From Streptosporangium carneum (GTDB lineage: Bacteria; Actinomycetota; Actinomycetes; Streptosporangiales; Streptosporangiaceae): 64,000 nt of DNA. The stretch lies in contig NZ_BSEV01000002.1 of assembly GCF_027922005.1 (NCBI RefSeq), forward strand, positions 772,512 to 836,511, written 5' to 3'. Made by a program: the position numbers and the translations under genes. This document shows positions 32,885 to 41,938 of the stretch, piece by piece; position 1 is the stretch's first letter; each line of letters begins with the position of its first letter. The notes beneath the pieces are model-generated. The model did no database searches and was not told where the DNA came from. It saw nothing but the letters and a program-made list of their open reading frames with translations.

Positions 32885-35769
32885 GCGGACGGCGCCGAGC
32901 GCATCCGCCACGAGGGCAGCAGCTCGTCGATCAGGGCCTCGGTCTCCGGGGCCATCCCGCCGCCCCCCGGCTGGGAGGCGGCTCTCCGGTGCAGGGCCTC
33001 GACCACGGTCCGCAGCCGGGCCTGGTCGCCGGTGAGGTGCGTGGCCCGCAACAGGTCCCGCCAGAGCCCCTCGTCGTCCGCGGCGAGCAGCAGCCCCGCC
33101 CGCACCGCGGCGACGGCCTGCCCCGCGTCCCCCTCCGCCATCCGTATCTCGCAGAGCCGGTGGGCGGCGTCCGCGACGCCCGCCGTCACGTCGTACTCCA
33201 GATCGTCGGCGGCCAGCCAGGCGTAGCGGCCGCGCGGGCGGCCGTTCAACAGCGGTCCCCGCACCAGGTTCAGGGCCCGTTCGAGAAGCACGGCGCGCAC
33301 CGTGGAGTCGGTGTGGGAGCGGCGGACCAGGTCGCGGAAGACCATCCAGTCCGTCCTCACCTCGGGCCCGAGGCGGAGCCTGCCCGACTCGTCGGTGTGG
33401 AGGTTGGGACGTCCCGCGCTGTCGGCGCCCAGCCACGCCACGGCCCTGGCGATGGTGGCGTCCCTGACCGCCGCCTGCACGCCGCGCGGCCAGAGGATGC
33501 CGCCGAGCACGACCGGGTGGACGCCGCCGGGGTGGGTGGCCAGGTAGACGACGAGCTCGACGGCGAGCGCGGCGCGCCCCTCCTCCATCGGCTGCGGCCC
33601 GGTGATCTCGGCGGGGCCGAGGATCCGCACCTCCAGCGAGGGCGTCTGCGGGACCGGCTCGGGCCGGTCGGCCATCGGCTCCCCCTCAAGCCTGTCGGCG
33701 GCCAGGAACAGGTCGATCAGGGCGCGGTAGTGACGACGGGGCAGCAACTGCGCCTGAACCTCGAAGCCGAGCGCGTCGACGCCGGCCCTGCCGTCCTCGG
33801 TGATCTCCCAGTTCCAGGTGGCGTGCGGGACCTCGCCCGCCACGACGTATCCGGCGGCGGTCCTGGCGCCCTTCCTGGCGAGCACCGCGAGGCGGCGGCC
33901 CTCGTCCTCGGTCGGCGCGACCGCCGACAGCACGTAGTGCGGCGGCCAGATCGGATCCGCGGCGCGCCCCTGGATCCGCCCCGTCAGCACCTCGCCGCCC
34001 TGCCCGCGCTCCTCGGCCGTGGCCTCAAGCTCGGGCAGGACCTCGGCGAGGGCGCTCACGTGTCTGATCCGCTCGGGGGCGATCAGCGTCAGCTCCTCGC
34101 CGAACCCGACCAGTGTGATGCTCATCCGGTCCGACCAGCGGTTGGTGGCCAACTCGACGGCGAGCGCGGCGAGAGCCGCGGTGGTCTGGGGGCCCTTGAG
34201 GCTGATCAGACCGTGCGCCGCCTCCAGGTCGACGAGCACGCGGCCCTCGCCGTTCGACCCCATCGAGACCAGGCCGGGGTACGGCGCGGGCGCCTCGGAC
34301 AGCGCCCGCTCGTCGAGCATCCTGCCCTCGTGGGCGGGCAGCCGCCAGACCTGGCCGCCGTCGTGGGCGGCCCAGGGCGCGGGGGCGTCCTCGACGGGCG
34401 GGTGGATCCACAGGTCTAGGCTCTGCGCGGACAGGTGCGCGGCGTAGATCGTGGGCGGCACGCGTTTCTGGGCCGCCAGGGACCTGCCGAGGAGGCGCAG
34501 CCCGATGTCCAGCATCCGGCTGCCGGGCGCGTCGGCGCCGAGCCTGAGCGCCAGCTCCGCCTGGGCCGCGTCGTCCCTCGGCCTGACGATCCTGCGCCCG
34601 AACGCCCTGTTCCACAGCTGCTGCCTGCGCCTGCGGCCGAGGGCCGCCAGCAGCCCGGCCGCCAGCAGCGAGGCGCCCGCGAGGTAGTCGAGCATGCCGA
34701 GCCCCGAATCCTGGCCCTGCTCCTGCGCCGTGCCCCGGCCCGAGTCGCCCTGCCCGGCGTCGCGGGCGGCGTACGGGTCGCGCTTGGTGCCGCCGTCGGC
34801 CGTCTCCCCACGGGAGTCGCGGGAGTCGCGGGAGTCGCGGGAGTCGCGGGAGGAGTGGACCGGCCCCTCGCCGCCCGTCTTCCTCTTCGAGTCGTCGGCC
34901 TCCCGCGAGGTGTCGGCGGGGAGGGAGACGTCGGGGCGGGACTCCGCGGGCAGGTCCGCGTCCCCCTGGACGAACTGGGTGTGGCCGTCGAGCTCGGCGG
35001 GCTTGTCCGGATGGTCCTCGAGGGTCTCGCCGCGAGGCTGGGAGGCTGGGACGACGTGGACGTTCCTGGCGTCGTCCGGCATGTCCAGGACCCAGCCGGG
35101 CCTGATCAGGTCGGCCATGTGGAGGCGGCTGCCGTCCGGCTGCTCCTTGTGCTGGTTGAGACGGTAGATCTCCGGATAGCGTCGCCCGTCGCCGAGACAC
35201 TTCTCCGCGATCTCCCACAGGCTCTCGTGGTGCCGTCCGTGCGGCGGCTGCACCACGTAGACCTTCTTGGCCTTCTCCACATGCGCCAGCGGCGCCCGCT
35301 CCTCGACGACCGGGGCCGACAGCGCGGCGGAGGCGGCGGCGGGACGGGCGACCGGCGGACCGGCGGGCTTGGCGAGCGGCACGACGACCGCCGAGACGGT
35401 GAACAGCAGCAGGACGGCCGAGACCAGCCGGTTGGCCAGCATCTGGGTGCCGCCGGAGAACGGGACCCTGGCGGGCATGCCGACCCGGCGCAGCCCGGCG
35501 TAGACCTCGACGATCACGCAGACGGTCAGCTGCAGCCACGCGAGCCAGACCAGCAGCACGAGGATCGCGATGACCATGCTCGTCCCGACCTGGCTGGTCA
35601 GCAGGTTCAGGTGGAGCAGCTCGGGTGAGAGCGGCGGCCCGGCCAGCCTGAGCAGCGCGTAGGGGACCCCTCCGACCAGCGCGACCAGCACGACCAGCGC
35701 GCCGAGGCCGACGAGCAGATCGCCCGCCGTACGTTTCGGCTTTATGCGCACGGGCTGTCGCGTGGGCAT
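32881..35769 (-). CDS. LysM-BTAD multi-domain membrane protein of the Tad operon
   Basis: 962 aa, AGGAG site before ATG. Order: two spans near the N-terminus (about 20-45 and 62-88) and one more at about 110-130; a LysM-like domain at about 165-235 (SLWEIAEKCLGDGRRYPEIY and GWVLDMP); a charged linker with the repeat RDSRDSRDSRDSRG; a further span (about 350-365, LDYLAGASLLAAGLLAALG); a long middle region; and a C-terminal winged-helix-plus-BTAD module from about residue 710 (EVRILGPAEITGP, WPRGVQAAVRDATIARAV). BTAD domains usually belong to SARP regulators, so a wall-binding and a regulator-like module sit in one membrane protein. Known next to actinobacterial Tad genes; role unclear. Confidence 0.8.
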   Translation of the reverse strand: MPTRQPVRIKPKRTAGDLLVGLGALVVLVALVGGVPYALLRLAGPPLSPELLHLNLLTSQVGTSMVIAILVLLVWLAWLQLTVCVIVEVYAGLRRVGMPARVPFSGGTQMLANRLVSAVLLLFTVSAVVVPLAKPAGPPVARPAAASAALSAPVVEERAPLAHVEKAKKVYVVQPPHGRHHESLWEIAEKCLGDGRRYPEIYRLNQHKEQPDGSRLHMADLIRPGWVLDMPDDARNVHVVPASQPRGETLEDHPDKPAELDGHTQFVQGDADLPAESRPDVSLPADTSREADDSKRKTGGEGPVHSSRDSRDSRDSRDSRGETADGGTKRDPYAARDAGQGDSGRGTAQEQGQDSGLGMLDYLAGASLLAAGLLAALGRRRRQQLWNRAFGRRIVRPRDDAAQAELALRLGADAPGSRMLDIGLRLLGRSLAAQKRVPPTIYAAHLSAQSLDLWIHPPVEDAPAPWAAHDGGQVWRLPAHEGRMLDERALSEAPAPYPGLVSMGSNGEGRVLVDLEAAHGLISLKGPQTTAALAALAVELATNRWSDRMSITLVGFGEELTLIAPERIRHVSALAEVLPELEATAEERGQGGEVLTGRIQGRAADPIWPPHYVLSAVAPTEDEGRRLAVLARKGARTAAGYVVAGEVPHATWNWEITEDGRAGVDALGFEVQAQLLPRRHYRALIDLFLAADRLEGEPMADRPEPVPQTPSLEVRILGPAEITGPQPMEEGRAALAVELVVYLATHPGGVHPVVLGGILWPRGVQAAVRDATIARAVAWLGADSAGRPNLHTDESGRLRLGPEVRTDWMVFRDLVRRSHTDSTVRAVLLERALNLVRGPLLNGRPRGRYAWLAADDLEYDVTAGVADAAHRLCEIRMAEGDAGQAVAAVRAGLLLAADDEGLWRDLLRATHLTGDQARLRTVVEALHRRAASQPGGGGMAPETEALIDELLPSWRMRSAPSA
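34811..34846. repeat. Four tandem 9-bp repeats inside the LysM-BTAD gene
   Basis: CGGGAGTCG is repeated four times in frame and encodes Arg-Asp-Ser units on the minus strand, extending a charged linker between LysM and the internal span. Confidence 0.9.
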
Positions 35770-35853
35770 GCGTCTCCTTTCCCGTCCAGGTTCGTCATCC
35801 TTGGTCCGCTCGGCCAGCGGTTCACAGCAATTGGTCTGGGTCCCGGCCCGTCA

Positions 35854-36549
35854 TCAGGCGTCCTCGCCCATGTCCGGGCCCGCGGTGGCCGCGCCCTCCA
35901 TCTCGGCGCCGGGGAAGCCGAGCGCGGCGAGGAAGAACGCCTTCCACGCGACGGACACCCTGACCGTGACCTGCGCCTGGCCCCCGCCGACCGCGCACTC
36001 GCCGAGCTTGACGTCCTGGCTGGCGTGGGCGGAGACGATCTCCTCGGCCTTGGCGCACACCGCGCCCTCCTCGAGCAACTGGGCCTGACCGGTGGCGCGC
36101 AGATGCTCGACGTCGATCTCGTCGGCGGCGGCCCTGGCCGCCTGCTCGGCGATGTCCGAGGCCCGCAGCCTGGCGTTGATGGCGGCCCCGCCGTCGACGA
36201 GGAGCCCGGCCAGCATGAAGACCATCACCGAGAAGATCACCGTGAAAACCGACATCGACCCCCGGTCCCCCCTCCTGCGACCCCCCGCCCCCGCCACACC
36301 CCGCCCCCCTACAGGGGACACCCCTCTCGACCCGAAGGCACCCCACACCCCCACACAGCGACCGCACATCTGTCCCGCCCCCGCCTCCGCAGGCGACGAC
36401 ACCCCCACCCCCGCCACACCACGGACACCACTCGGCGCCGGTACGGCGGGCGGTGGCGCGGACCCGACCGGCGCCTGTGGGCGGCGCGCGGCCCGGCAGG
36501 GGGCGGTGTCGGCCGCGAACGCATGCCCGCGGCGTCCGGGAAGGCTCAT
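35854..36549 (-). CDS. TadE/TadG-like pseudopilin with extended N-terminus
   Basis: 231 aa from ATG 36549, whose ATGA overlaps the previous stop and follows GGAGG. A Pro/Gly/Arg-rich tail of about 95 residues precedes the processing motif RRRGDRGSMSV and the membrane helix FTVIFSVMVFMLAGLLVDGG. A domain of about 100 residues with three Cys follows. No Glu at +5, as is usual for the TadG-like branch. Confidence 0.75.
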   Translation of the reverse strand: MSLPGRRGHAFAADTAPCRAARRPQAPVGSAPPPAVPAPSGVRGVAGVGVSSPAEAGAGQMCGRCVGVWGAFGSRGVSPVGGRGVAGAGGRRRGDRGSMSVFTVIFSVMVFMLAGLLVDGGAAINARLRASDIAEQAARAAADEIDVEHLRATGQAQLLEEGAVCAKAEEIVSAHASQDVKLGECAVGGGQAQVTVRVSVAWKAFFLAALGFPGAEMEGAATAGPDMGEDA

Positions 36550-37163
36550 TCCTCCACCCTCCGGAACTGTTCCAGCGGGACCACCGCGTCGCCCTTCATG
36601 TCCTTGGCCGCGCCGAACCCGAGGAAGTCCAGGTTGAGCGAACAGGTGACCACCGCCCTGACGTGGCCGCCCGCTTTCCAGTCCGTGCCGTCGTCCAGGC
36701 TGACCTCCGGCTCGCACTGCCCCGACAGCGAGGCCTTGGCCGCCTCCTCGGCGGCGGACTCCGCGTCGGATCGCGTCCGTTCGACGGAGGCCGCCCTCGC
36801 CGCGTCCCTGGCTGCGCCGTTCACCTCGCCCTGCGCCTCGACCACCCTTCCCGCGCCGACCAGGAAGAGCAGGAACAGCAGGAAGACCGGGGCAAGCAGC
36901 ACCGTCTCCGCCGACAGCGATCCCCGGTCTCCTCGGAGAGGACCCCCGGGGGCGCGCCGCCGTCCTCCGTCCCGGAGGAGCCGGAGAAGCCGAAGAGGCC
37001 AGAGATGCCGGAGAAGCCGCCCGCGCCGGAGAGACGGCCCCCGGGAGAGAGGCCGCCCACGCTGGAGAGACGACCCGCTCGAGAGAGGCCGCCCGTGCCG
37101 GAGGGGTCGTCTGTGCCGTAGGGGTCGCCCGCCTCCCCGAGGAGGACGGAGTGTCACTGGCAT
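36546..37163 (-). CDS. TadE-like minor pseudopilin
   Basis: 205 aa from ATG 37163 (GGGAG upstream). The first 95 residues are a low-complexity tail of repeated RRPLR/RGRPLS units. Then comes GDRGSLSAETVLLAPVFLLF, a prepilin-peptidase-like site with Glu at +5 and a membrane helix, and an extracytoplasmic part with the sequence ALNGAARDAARAAS-like helix and two Cys. Likely assembles with or anchors the pilus. Confidence 0.75.
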   Translation of the reverse strand: MPVTLRPPRGGGRPLRHRRPLRHGRPLSSGSSLQRGRPLSRGPSLRRGRLLRHLWPLRLLRLLRDGGRRRAPGGPLRGDRGSLSAETVLLAPVFLLFLLFLVGAGRVVEAQGEVNGAARDAARAASVERTRSDAESAAEEAAKASLSGQCEPEVSLDDGTDWKAGGHVRAVVTCSLNLDFLGFGAAKDMKGDAVVPLEQFRRVEE

Positions 37164-37789
37164 CCCTCGCTCCCGTCGTCCGGACGGAAGCACTCGACGG
37201 GGCCGCCGAAACGCGAGGTGATGGTGAAGGTCGTGGACGGCAGCAGCGGGACGACCTGGACCGCGGTCGCGGTGATCTCGACGCCCCGCTGGTCGCCCTC
37301 CTCCCAGGTCGTCACGGTGGCTCCGTCGAGGAGCTTGGGGCCGATGGCCTTGAGCACCTCCTCGGCCTTGGACGTGGCGTCCGTCTGCCATGAGTCGCTG
37401 TCGATCCTGGCGAGCCGCGACCCTTCCCTCGCGGCGGCGTCGGCCACCTGACGGCCGTGGAACCACAGGGCGAACTGCACGACGAGCAGGACGACCGCCA
37501 ACACCACCGGCATGATCATCGCCAGCTCGATGACGGCGGCGCCCCGCTGACCGTCACGCCGGGAGCCCCGTTCACGCCAGGAGCCCCTCCCGCCGAGGAC
37601 GCCCCGCCCACCGTCGCGCCGGGAGCCCCTCCCGCGAAAGGCGCTCCACCCGTCGTCGCGTCGGAAGCCCTTCCCGCCGAGGACGCCCCGCCCACCGTCA
37701 CGGCGGGTGCCCCGCTCGCGGCGGACGCTCCGCTCACGGCCACGACGCGGGGCCCCGGGCGCGGACCTCTCAGCCGTTCGTGCCGGCAC
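37154..37789 (-). CDS. TadE-like minor pseudopilin with duplicated RRDGGRG units
   Basis: 211 aa from GTG 37789, the only start codon in frame between the pilin gene and the TadE domain, so it overlaps the pilin gene end by 20 bases. Three 14-residue repeats beginning RRDxG lead to the real site RRDGQRGAAVIELAM (Glu at +5) and the helix IMPVVLAVVLLVVQFALWF. The rest (QVADAAAREGSRLARID, two Cys) is TadE-like. The repeats copy the residues just before the processing site. Confidence 0.75.
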   Translation of the reverse strand: MPARTAERSAPGAPRRGRERSVRRERGTRRDGGRGVLGGKGFRRDDGWSAFRGRGSRRDGGRGVLGGRGSWRERGSRRDGQRGAAVIELAMIMPVVLAVVLLVVQFALWFHGRQVADAAAREGSRLARIDSDSWQTDATSKAEEVLKAIGPKLLDGATVTTWEEGDQRGVEITATAVQVVPLLPSTTFTITSRFGGPVECFRPDDGSEGCQ

Positions 37790-38045
37790 CGCCACCCCCG
37801 CCGCCGTCGGTGCCGCCACCGCCACCGCCTCCGCCTCCGTTGCCGAACTGGTCGGAGATCTCGGCCTGCCTGCCCTCGACCAGACTCTTGATGAGCGTGG
37901 CGAGGCCGAGGGCGACACCGGCGATGATGGCCGTGATGATGACCCACTCGACGGCGGAGGCGCCCTTGGTGGGGGCGTTGCGTGCCCTGTCGATCCGCAC
38001 GCTCAGGAAGGTCGTCGCGTAGACGATCCACGGATGGCTCAGCAT
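37770..38045 (-). CDS. flp: Flp-type major pilin
   Basis: 91 aa. Cytosolic leader, processing site KGASAVEWVIITAIIAGVAL with Glu at +5, one hydrophobic helix, then an unusual Gly-rich tail (nine consecutive Gly, TDG, six Gly, AGTNG). Most Flp pilins have Tyr after the Glu; here it is Trp. It would be cleaved after Gly and polymerised by TadA/B/C. No prepilin peptidase gene is in the window. Confidence 0.85.
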   Translation of the reverse strand: MLSHPWIVYATTFLSVRIDRARNAPTKGASAVEWVIITAIIAGVALGLATLIKSLVEGRQAEISDQFGNGGGGGGGGGTDGGGGGGAGTNG

Positions 38046-38047
38046 GG

Positions 38048-38986
38048 TCAGGACCCCAACATCTTCATAGCGGCCGGAAAACTCAGGAAGATCACGAAGC
38101 CGGCGCAGAGCAGGAGCTGGGCGACGAGCATCGACTGGGAGCGCTCGCCCGCCTGTCCTTCGACCTCGGCGAGCTCACGCCGCCGCAGGGTCGCGGCGCG
38201 GGCGGTGAGCGACGCGCGGACCTTGGCCCCGTCGTCGGCGACCAGTCCCAGCGCCGCTGACAGGTCGCGCAGCTCGTCGACGTTGATCTCGTCGCCGAGC
38301 TGTCCGAGCGCCTGCCAGGGAGTGATGCCGACGATCCTGGCGTTGCCGAGCGCCTCGCGGATGCGGGTCATCGCCCAGTTGGAGCCCTCCTCCTCGGCGC
38401 CCGGGCTGCCGACGGAGACGGCCATCATCAGCGCCTCCGGCACGCCGCGCCCGCCCGCCAGGTTCATCGCGACCAGGTCGAGGAAGGCTCCGACGACGTG
38501 CCGGAAGTCGCGGCGCATCCGCGCGGCGTCCCGCTTGACCTGTAGGTCGGGCAGGGCGAAGAAGACCCCGGAGACGGCCAGGGCGGCCCACAGCGGAACG
38601 GTGAGCGAGACGCCCCACTCCATCAGCACCAGCCAGCCGAGCAGCAGGGGGAAGGCCAGCAGCCCCGAGACGGCCAGCAGCACCTTGGTCGCCAGGAAGC
38701 CCTCGAACGACCTGCCGAGCAGCGCCAGGTCCGCCTTGGCGGAGCGGACCTCCCAGCCTCTGGCGGCGTAGAAGCGCGCCAGCCGTTCGCCGAGGCCTCG
38801 CCTCAGGGCGCTGACCTCCTCGTCGGGCAGGATGAGCCTGGCGCGCGGCGCGTCGGTGCCCTCCCTGGCGGCGTCCAGCGCGAGCAGCCGTGTCACGAGC
38901 CCGGGGCGGGCCGGGAACAACGCCTTCATCAGCAGGAACAGGCCCAGGCCGAGCACGGCTCCCGCGAGCAGCGCGTCAGTCGGCAT
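38048..38986 (-). CDS. tadC: Tad inner-membrane platform protein TadC
   Basis: 312 aa from ATG 38986, overlapping the tadB stop by 11 bases. GspF-like fold with spans at about 5-22, 110-128, 135-152 and at the C-terminus. RRDFRHVVGAFLDLVAMNLA and GLVADDGAKVRASL are typical. With TadB it forms the pilus platform. Confidence 0.9.
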   Translation of the reverse strand: MPTDALLAGAVLGLGLFLLMKALFPARPGLVTRLLALDAAREGTDAPRARLILPDEEVSALRRGLGERLARFYAARGWEVRSAKADLALLGRSFEGFLATKVLLAVSGLLAFPLLLGWLVLMEWGVSLTVPLWAALAVSGVFFALPDLQVKRDAARMRRDFRHVVGAFLDLVAMNLAGGRGVPEALMMAVSVGSPGAEEEGSNWAMTRIREALGNARIVGITPWQALGQLGDEINVDELRDLSAALGLVADDGAKVRASLTARAATLRRRELAEVEGQAGERSQSMLVAQLLLCAGFVIFLSFPAAMKMLGS

Positions 38987-39887
38987 CGCGCGCCCCCTCT
39001 CCCAGAGGCCCCATGGAGCCTCCTGCCGGCAGGCCGAGCAGCCTGGCGGGCTTGTCGAAGCGGGCCAGGCGGCGCATCCAGGCGAACCCCGCGCCGAAGA
39101 ACCCCGCGACCACCACGAGCACGGCCTGGCCGAGGGTGTTGTCGTACTCGGCGACGTAGGAGGGGTTGAACACGACGAGCGCGACGGCGAAGGCGATGGC
39201 CGTGCCGACGACGATCTGCACGCTTCGCCGGGTCGAGCGGCGTTCGGCCTCGACGCGGCGGCGCATGTCGAGCTCCTCTCTGGCCGACACGGCCAGTGCC
39301 CCGAGCACGTCGCGCAGGCCGGGGCCGCGCAGCTTCGAGTTGAGGATGAGTGCGGCCACGACGAGGTCGGCCGAGGGGTCGTCGAGCTCGTCGGCGAAGA
39401 TCCTGAGCGCGTCCGGCAGCGGCATCCGGGTGTGCAGGCGGTCGACGAGCGAGAGCAGGTGCGGGCGGAGCATGGGCGCGGCGGCCCTGATGGAGGACGG
39501 GATCGCCTGTTCCAGACCCGCCGCCCCCGCGATGGTGTCGCGGAGCGACTCGGTCCAGGCGGCCAGGCCCTCAAGGCGTCGCATCGCCGTGCGTTCCTCG
39601 GCCGCGCCGCCGGACAGACCACGCCATCCCAGGGCGAGCAGTACGGCCCCCACCGCCATGACCGGCCACCCGGTCACCACGAGCACGACGACGCCCGCGA
39701 TCGCGCCGACCGCCGAGCGGGTCGACAGGGCTTTGAGGAGCCGGCGTCTCGCCGCCCTGCCGCCGGGGGTCGCCGGCCTGGGACGCATGCCGTACAGGGA
39801 GAGTCCCAGCAGGAACAGCCCCCCGCCGACCGCCGCGCCCGCGAGCATGACGAGGGGGTCGAACAGGCCGGGGGGAATGGGGATCAT
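38976..39887 (-). CDS. tadB: Tad inner-membrane platform protein TadB
   Basis: 303 aa; GspF-like domain with SLRDTIAGAAGLEQAIPSS and DDPSADLVVAALILNSKLRG. Spans at both ends. It starts inside the last codons of tadA. Confidence 0.9.
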   Translation of the reverse strand: MIPIPPGLFDPLVMLAGAAVGGGLFLLGLSLYGMRPRPATPGGRAARRRLLKALSTRSAVGAIAGVVVLVVTGWPVMAVGAVLLALGWRGLSGGAAEERTAMRRLEGLAAWTESLRDTIAGAAGLEQAIPSSIRAAAPMLRPHLLSLVDRLHTRMPLPDALRIFADELDDPSADLVVAALILNSKLRGPGLRDVLGALAVSAREELDMRRRVEAERRSTRRSVQIVVGTAIAFAVALVVFNPSYVAEYDNTLGQAVLVVVAGFFGAGFAWMRRLARFDKPARLLGLPAGGSMGPLGEGARDAD

Positions 39888-41185
39888 GCCCAGCCTCCCG
39901 GGTCGTAGCCGTGGTGGGCGAGCTCCTCCATGCAGGACAGGGGGGCGTTCGGCAGGACCCTGCCGTCGTGCGAGAGGGCGAAGACCTCGGAGGAGAGCAC
40001 CCTGCCGTCGACTCCGGCCACCTCCCGCACGCTGGAGACGAACCGGCGCAGCCTGCCGCCCTTGGCGTAGTCGTTGCGTTTCTCGACGAAGACCACGAAG
40101 TCGATCGCGCCCGCGATGAGCATGTGGGTCGCGTCGATCGGCAGCCGCTCGGAGGCCTGGAGGGCGTAGGTGGCGATGCGGTTGAAGACCTCCATCGAGG
40201 AGTTGGCGTGGATGGTGGACAGCGAGCCGTCGTTGCCCTGGGTCATCGCGTTGAGCATGGTGACGATCTCGTCGCCGAGGACCTCTCCGACGATCACCCT
40301 GGACGGGTTCATGCGCAGCGAGCGCCGGACCAGCTCCGCCATGGAGATCTCGCCCTGCCCCTCCGAGTTGGGCAGCCGCTGCTCGAAGGCCACCACGTTG
40401 GGGTGGAGCTCGGGGAACTGGTCGAGGCCGAGTTCCAGCGCCCGCTCGACGGTGATCAGACGCTCGGCGGGCGGGATCTCGTTGGCCAGCGCGCGCAGCA
40501 GGGTCGTCTTCCCCGCGTTGGTCGAGCCGGAGATCATGATGTTCTTGCGGGCCGCGACGGCGGCCGACAGGAAGCGGCCGAGCTCGGGGGTGAGGGTGCC
40601 GTTCCCCACGAGGTCGCTGAGGAAGACCTTGCCGAGGCGGGAGCGGCGGATGGATATGGCGGGGCGGACCGTCACGTCCATCACCGCCGACAGTCGGGAG
40701 CCGTCCGGCAGGCGCAGGTCGAGCTGGGGGTTGGCGGTGTCGAACGGCCTGCTGGACAGGCCGCTGTAGGCGGCGAGGATCTGGATCAGCTCGACGAGCT
40801 CCTCGTCGGACTCGGCCACCGGCTCACGCATGAGCTCCTGCCCGTCGGCGTAGCCGACGAAGACGCGGTCGCAGCCGTTGATGTCGATGTTCTCGACGTC
40901 GGGGTCGTCCAGCAGCGGCTGCAGGCGGCCCACGCCGAACAGCGCGGCGTGGATCCCGGCGGCGAGCGCCTCCTCCTCCTCGGCGTTCGGCGGGGTGCGG
41001 CCGACGCCGATCTCGCCGCGCGCGAACTCCTCCAGCACCTGCGCGATGAGCGCGCGGGCGAACTGGCGTTCGTCCTCCCCGCTCATCGGCGTCAGGCCGC
41101 TGGCCTGGTCCAGGCGACGCTGGTGGGCCAGCCGGTCGCCGACCTCCTGCCGGAAGCGCTTCACCAGCGCGTGGTCGACGGTCAT
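39884..41185 (-). CDS. tadA: Tad secretion ATPase TadA (CpaF)
   Basis: 433 aa from ATG 41185, coupled to the gene before it. Walker A GSTNAGKTTLLRAL, Asp box VERALELGLD, Walker B SRVIVGEVLGDE and His box GSLSTIHANSS are intact. It powers pilin polymerisation, and perhaps retraction, at the cytosolic face. The N-terminal domain is the CpaF type. Confidence 0.95.
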   Translation of the reverse strand: MTVDHALVKRFRQEVGDRLAHQRRLDQASGLTPMSGEDERQFARALIAQVLEEFARGEIGVGRTPPNAEEEEALAAGIHAALFGVGRLQPLLDDPDVENIDINGCDRVFVGYADGQELMREPVAESDEELVELIQILAAYSGLSSRPFDTANPQLDLRLPDGSRLSAVMDVTVRPAISIRRSRLGKVFLSDLVGNGTLTPELGRFLSAAVAARKNIMISGSTNAGKTTLLRALANEIPPAERLITVERALELGLDQFPELHPNVVAFEQRLPNSEGQGEISMAELVRRSLRMNPSRVIVGEVLGDEIVTMLNAMTQGNDGSLSTIHANSSMEVFNRIATYALQASERLPIDATHMLIAGAIDFVVFVEKRNDYAKGGRLRRFVSSVREVAGVDGRVLSSEVFALSHDGRVLPNAPLSCMEELAHHGYDPGGWA

Positions 41186-41937
41186 GCGGCGGGCTCCGGA
41201 GCGCGGACCTGCGCGGCGAGGCGGCCCGCGAGCTCGCGGGCGGTGCGGATCAGCAGCGAGCGGTCGAGGCGTCCGCCCCACTGGCCGCGCAGCAGTTCCG
41301 CGCCCTTGGGGTCGTGCGCGAGCCCGGTGACGAACGCGATCTCCCTGCCGGTGGCCATGACGATCCTGCGGACCTCGTCGATCGTCGTGCGGTACTGGCG
41401 GGGGTCGGCGATCACCACGACCGCGACCTGCAGGGAGCGGGGCATCACCTGCAGGCGTTCCCTCAGGTGGGCGACGTGGTCCAGGCTCGCCCTGGTGAAC
41501 AGCACGACCAGCGCGGCCTCGGCGACCAGCTCGGCGGTCTCGGGGTGGCCGCCGAGGCGGCCGCAGTCGGCCAGCACGTCGGCGTTCGGCAGCGCCGCCA
41601 TGGCGCGGCCGAGCGGACCCCACAGCCAGGTCAGCCCGGCGGCCTGCTCGCCGTGGGTGAGGCCGGCCAGCACGTCGAGGCCTCCGACGATCCGCTGGGT
41701 GTGCTCGTACATCTGCTCGGGCTGCAGGCCCCTGCGGGCCGTGGCCCCCAGGGTGAGCAGGCCCCTGCTGGGGTTGAGCACGCCTCCGTCCGCGGCGGGC
41801 AGGCGGTAGGCGAGGTCTCCTCCGGCGGGGTCGCACTCGGCGAGCAGCACGGAGCGGGGCCAGACCGCGCCGAGCGCGGTGGCCGCCGTGGTGACGCCGG
41901 GCGCGCCCTTGTCCGCGGCCAGGACGATGAGCGCCAC
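41182..41937 (-). CDS. TadZ/CpaE-like ParA-family localisation protein
   Basis: 251 aa, GTG start. ParA fold with a deviant P loop DKGAPGVTTAA, lacking the Lys of GKT/GKS, and DCGRLGG in place of the usual switch. TadZ proteins place the machine in the cell and often have weak or no ATPase activity, which fits. Position between the CpaB-like gene and tadA is typical. Confidence 0.8.
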   Translation of the reverse strand: MALIVLAADKGAPGVTTAATALGAVWPRSVLLAECDPAGGDLAYRLPAADGGVLNPSRGLLTLGATARRGLQPEQMYEHTQRIVGGLDVLAGLTHGEQAAGLTWLWGPLGRAMAALPNADVLADCGRLGGHPETAELVAEAALVVLFTRASLDHVAHLRERLQVMPRSLQVAVVVIADPRQYRTTIDEVRRIVMATGREIAFVTGLAHDPKGAELLRGQWGGRLDRSLLIRTARELAGRLAAQVRAPEPAA

Positions 41938-41938
41938 G

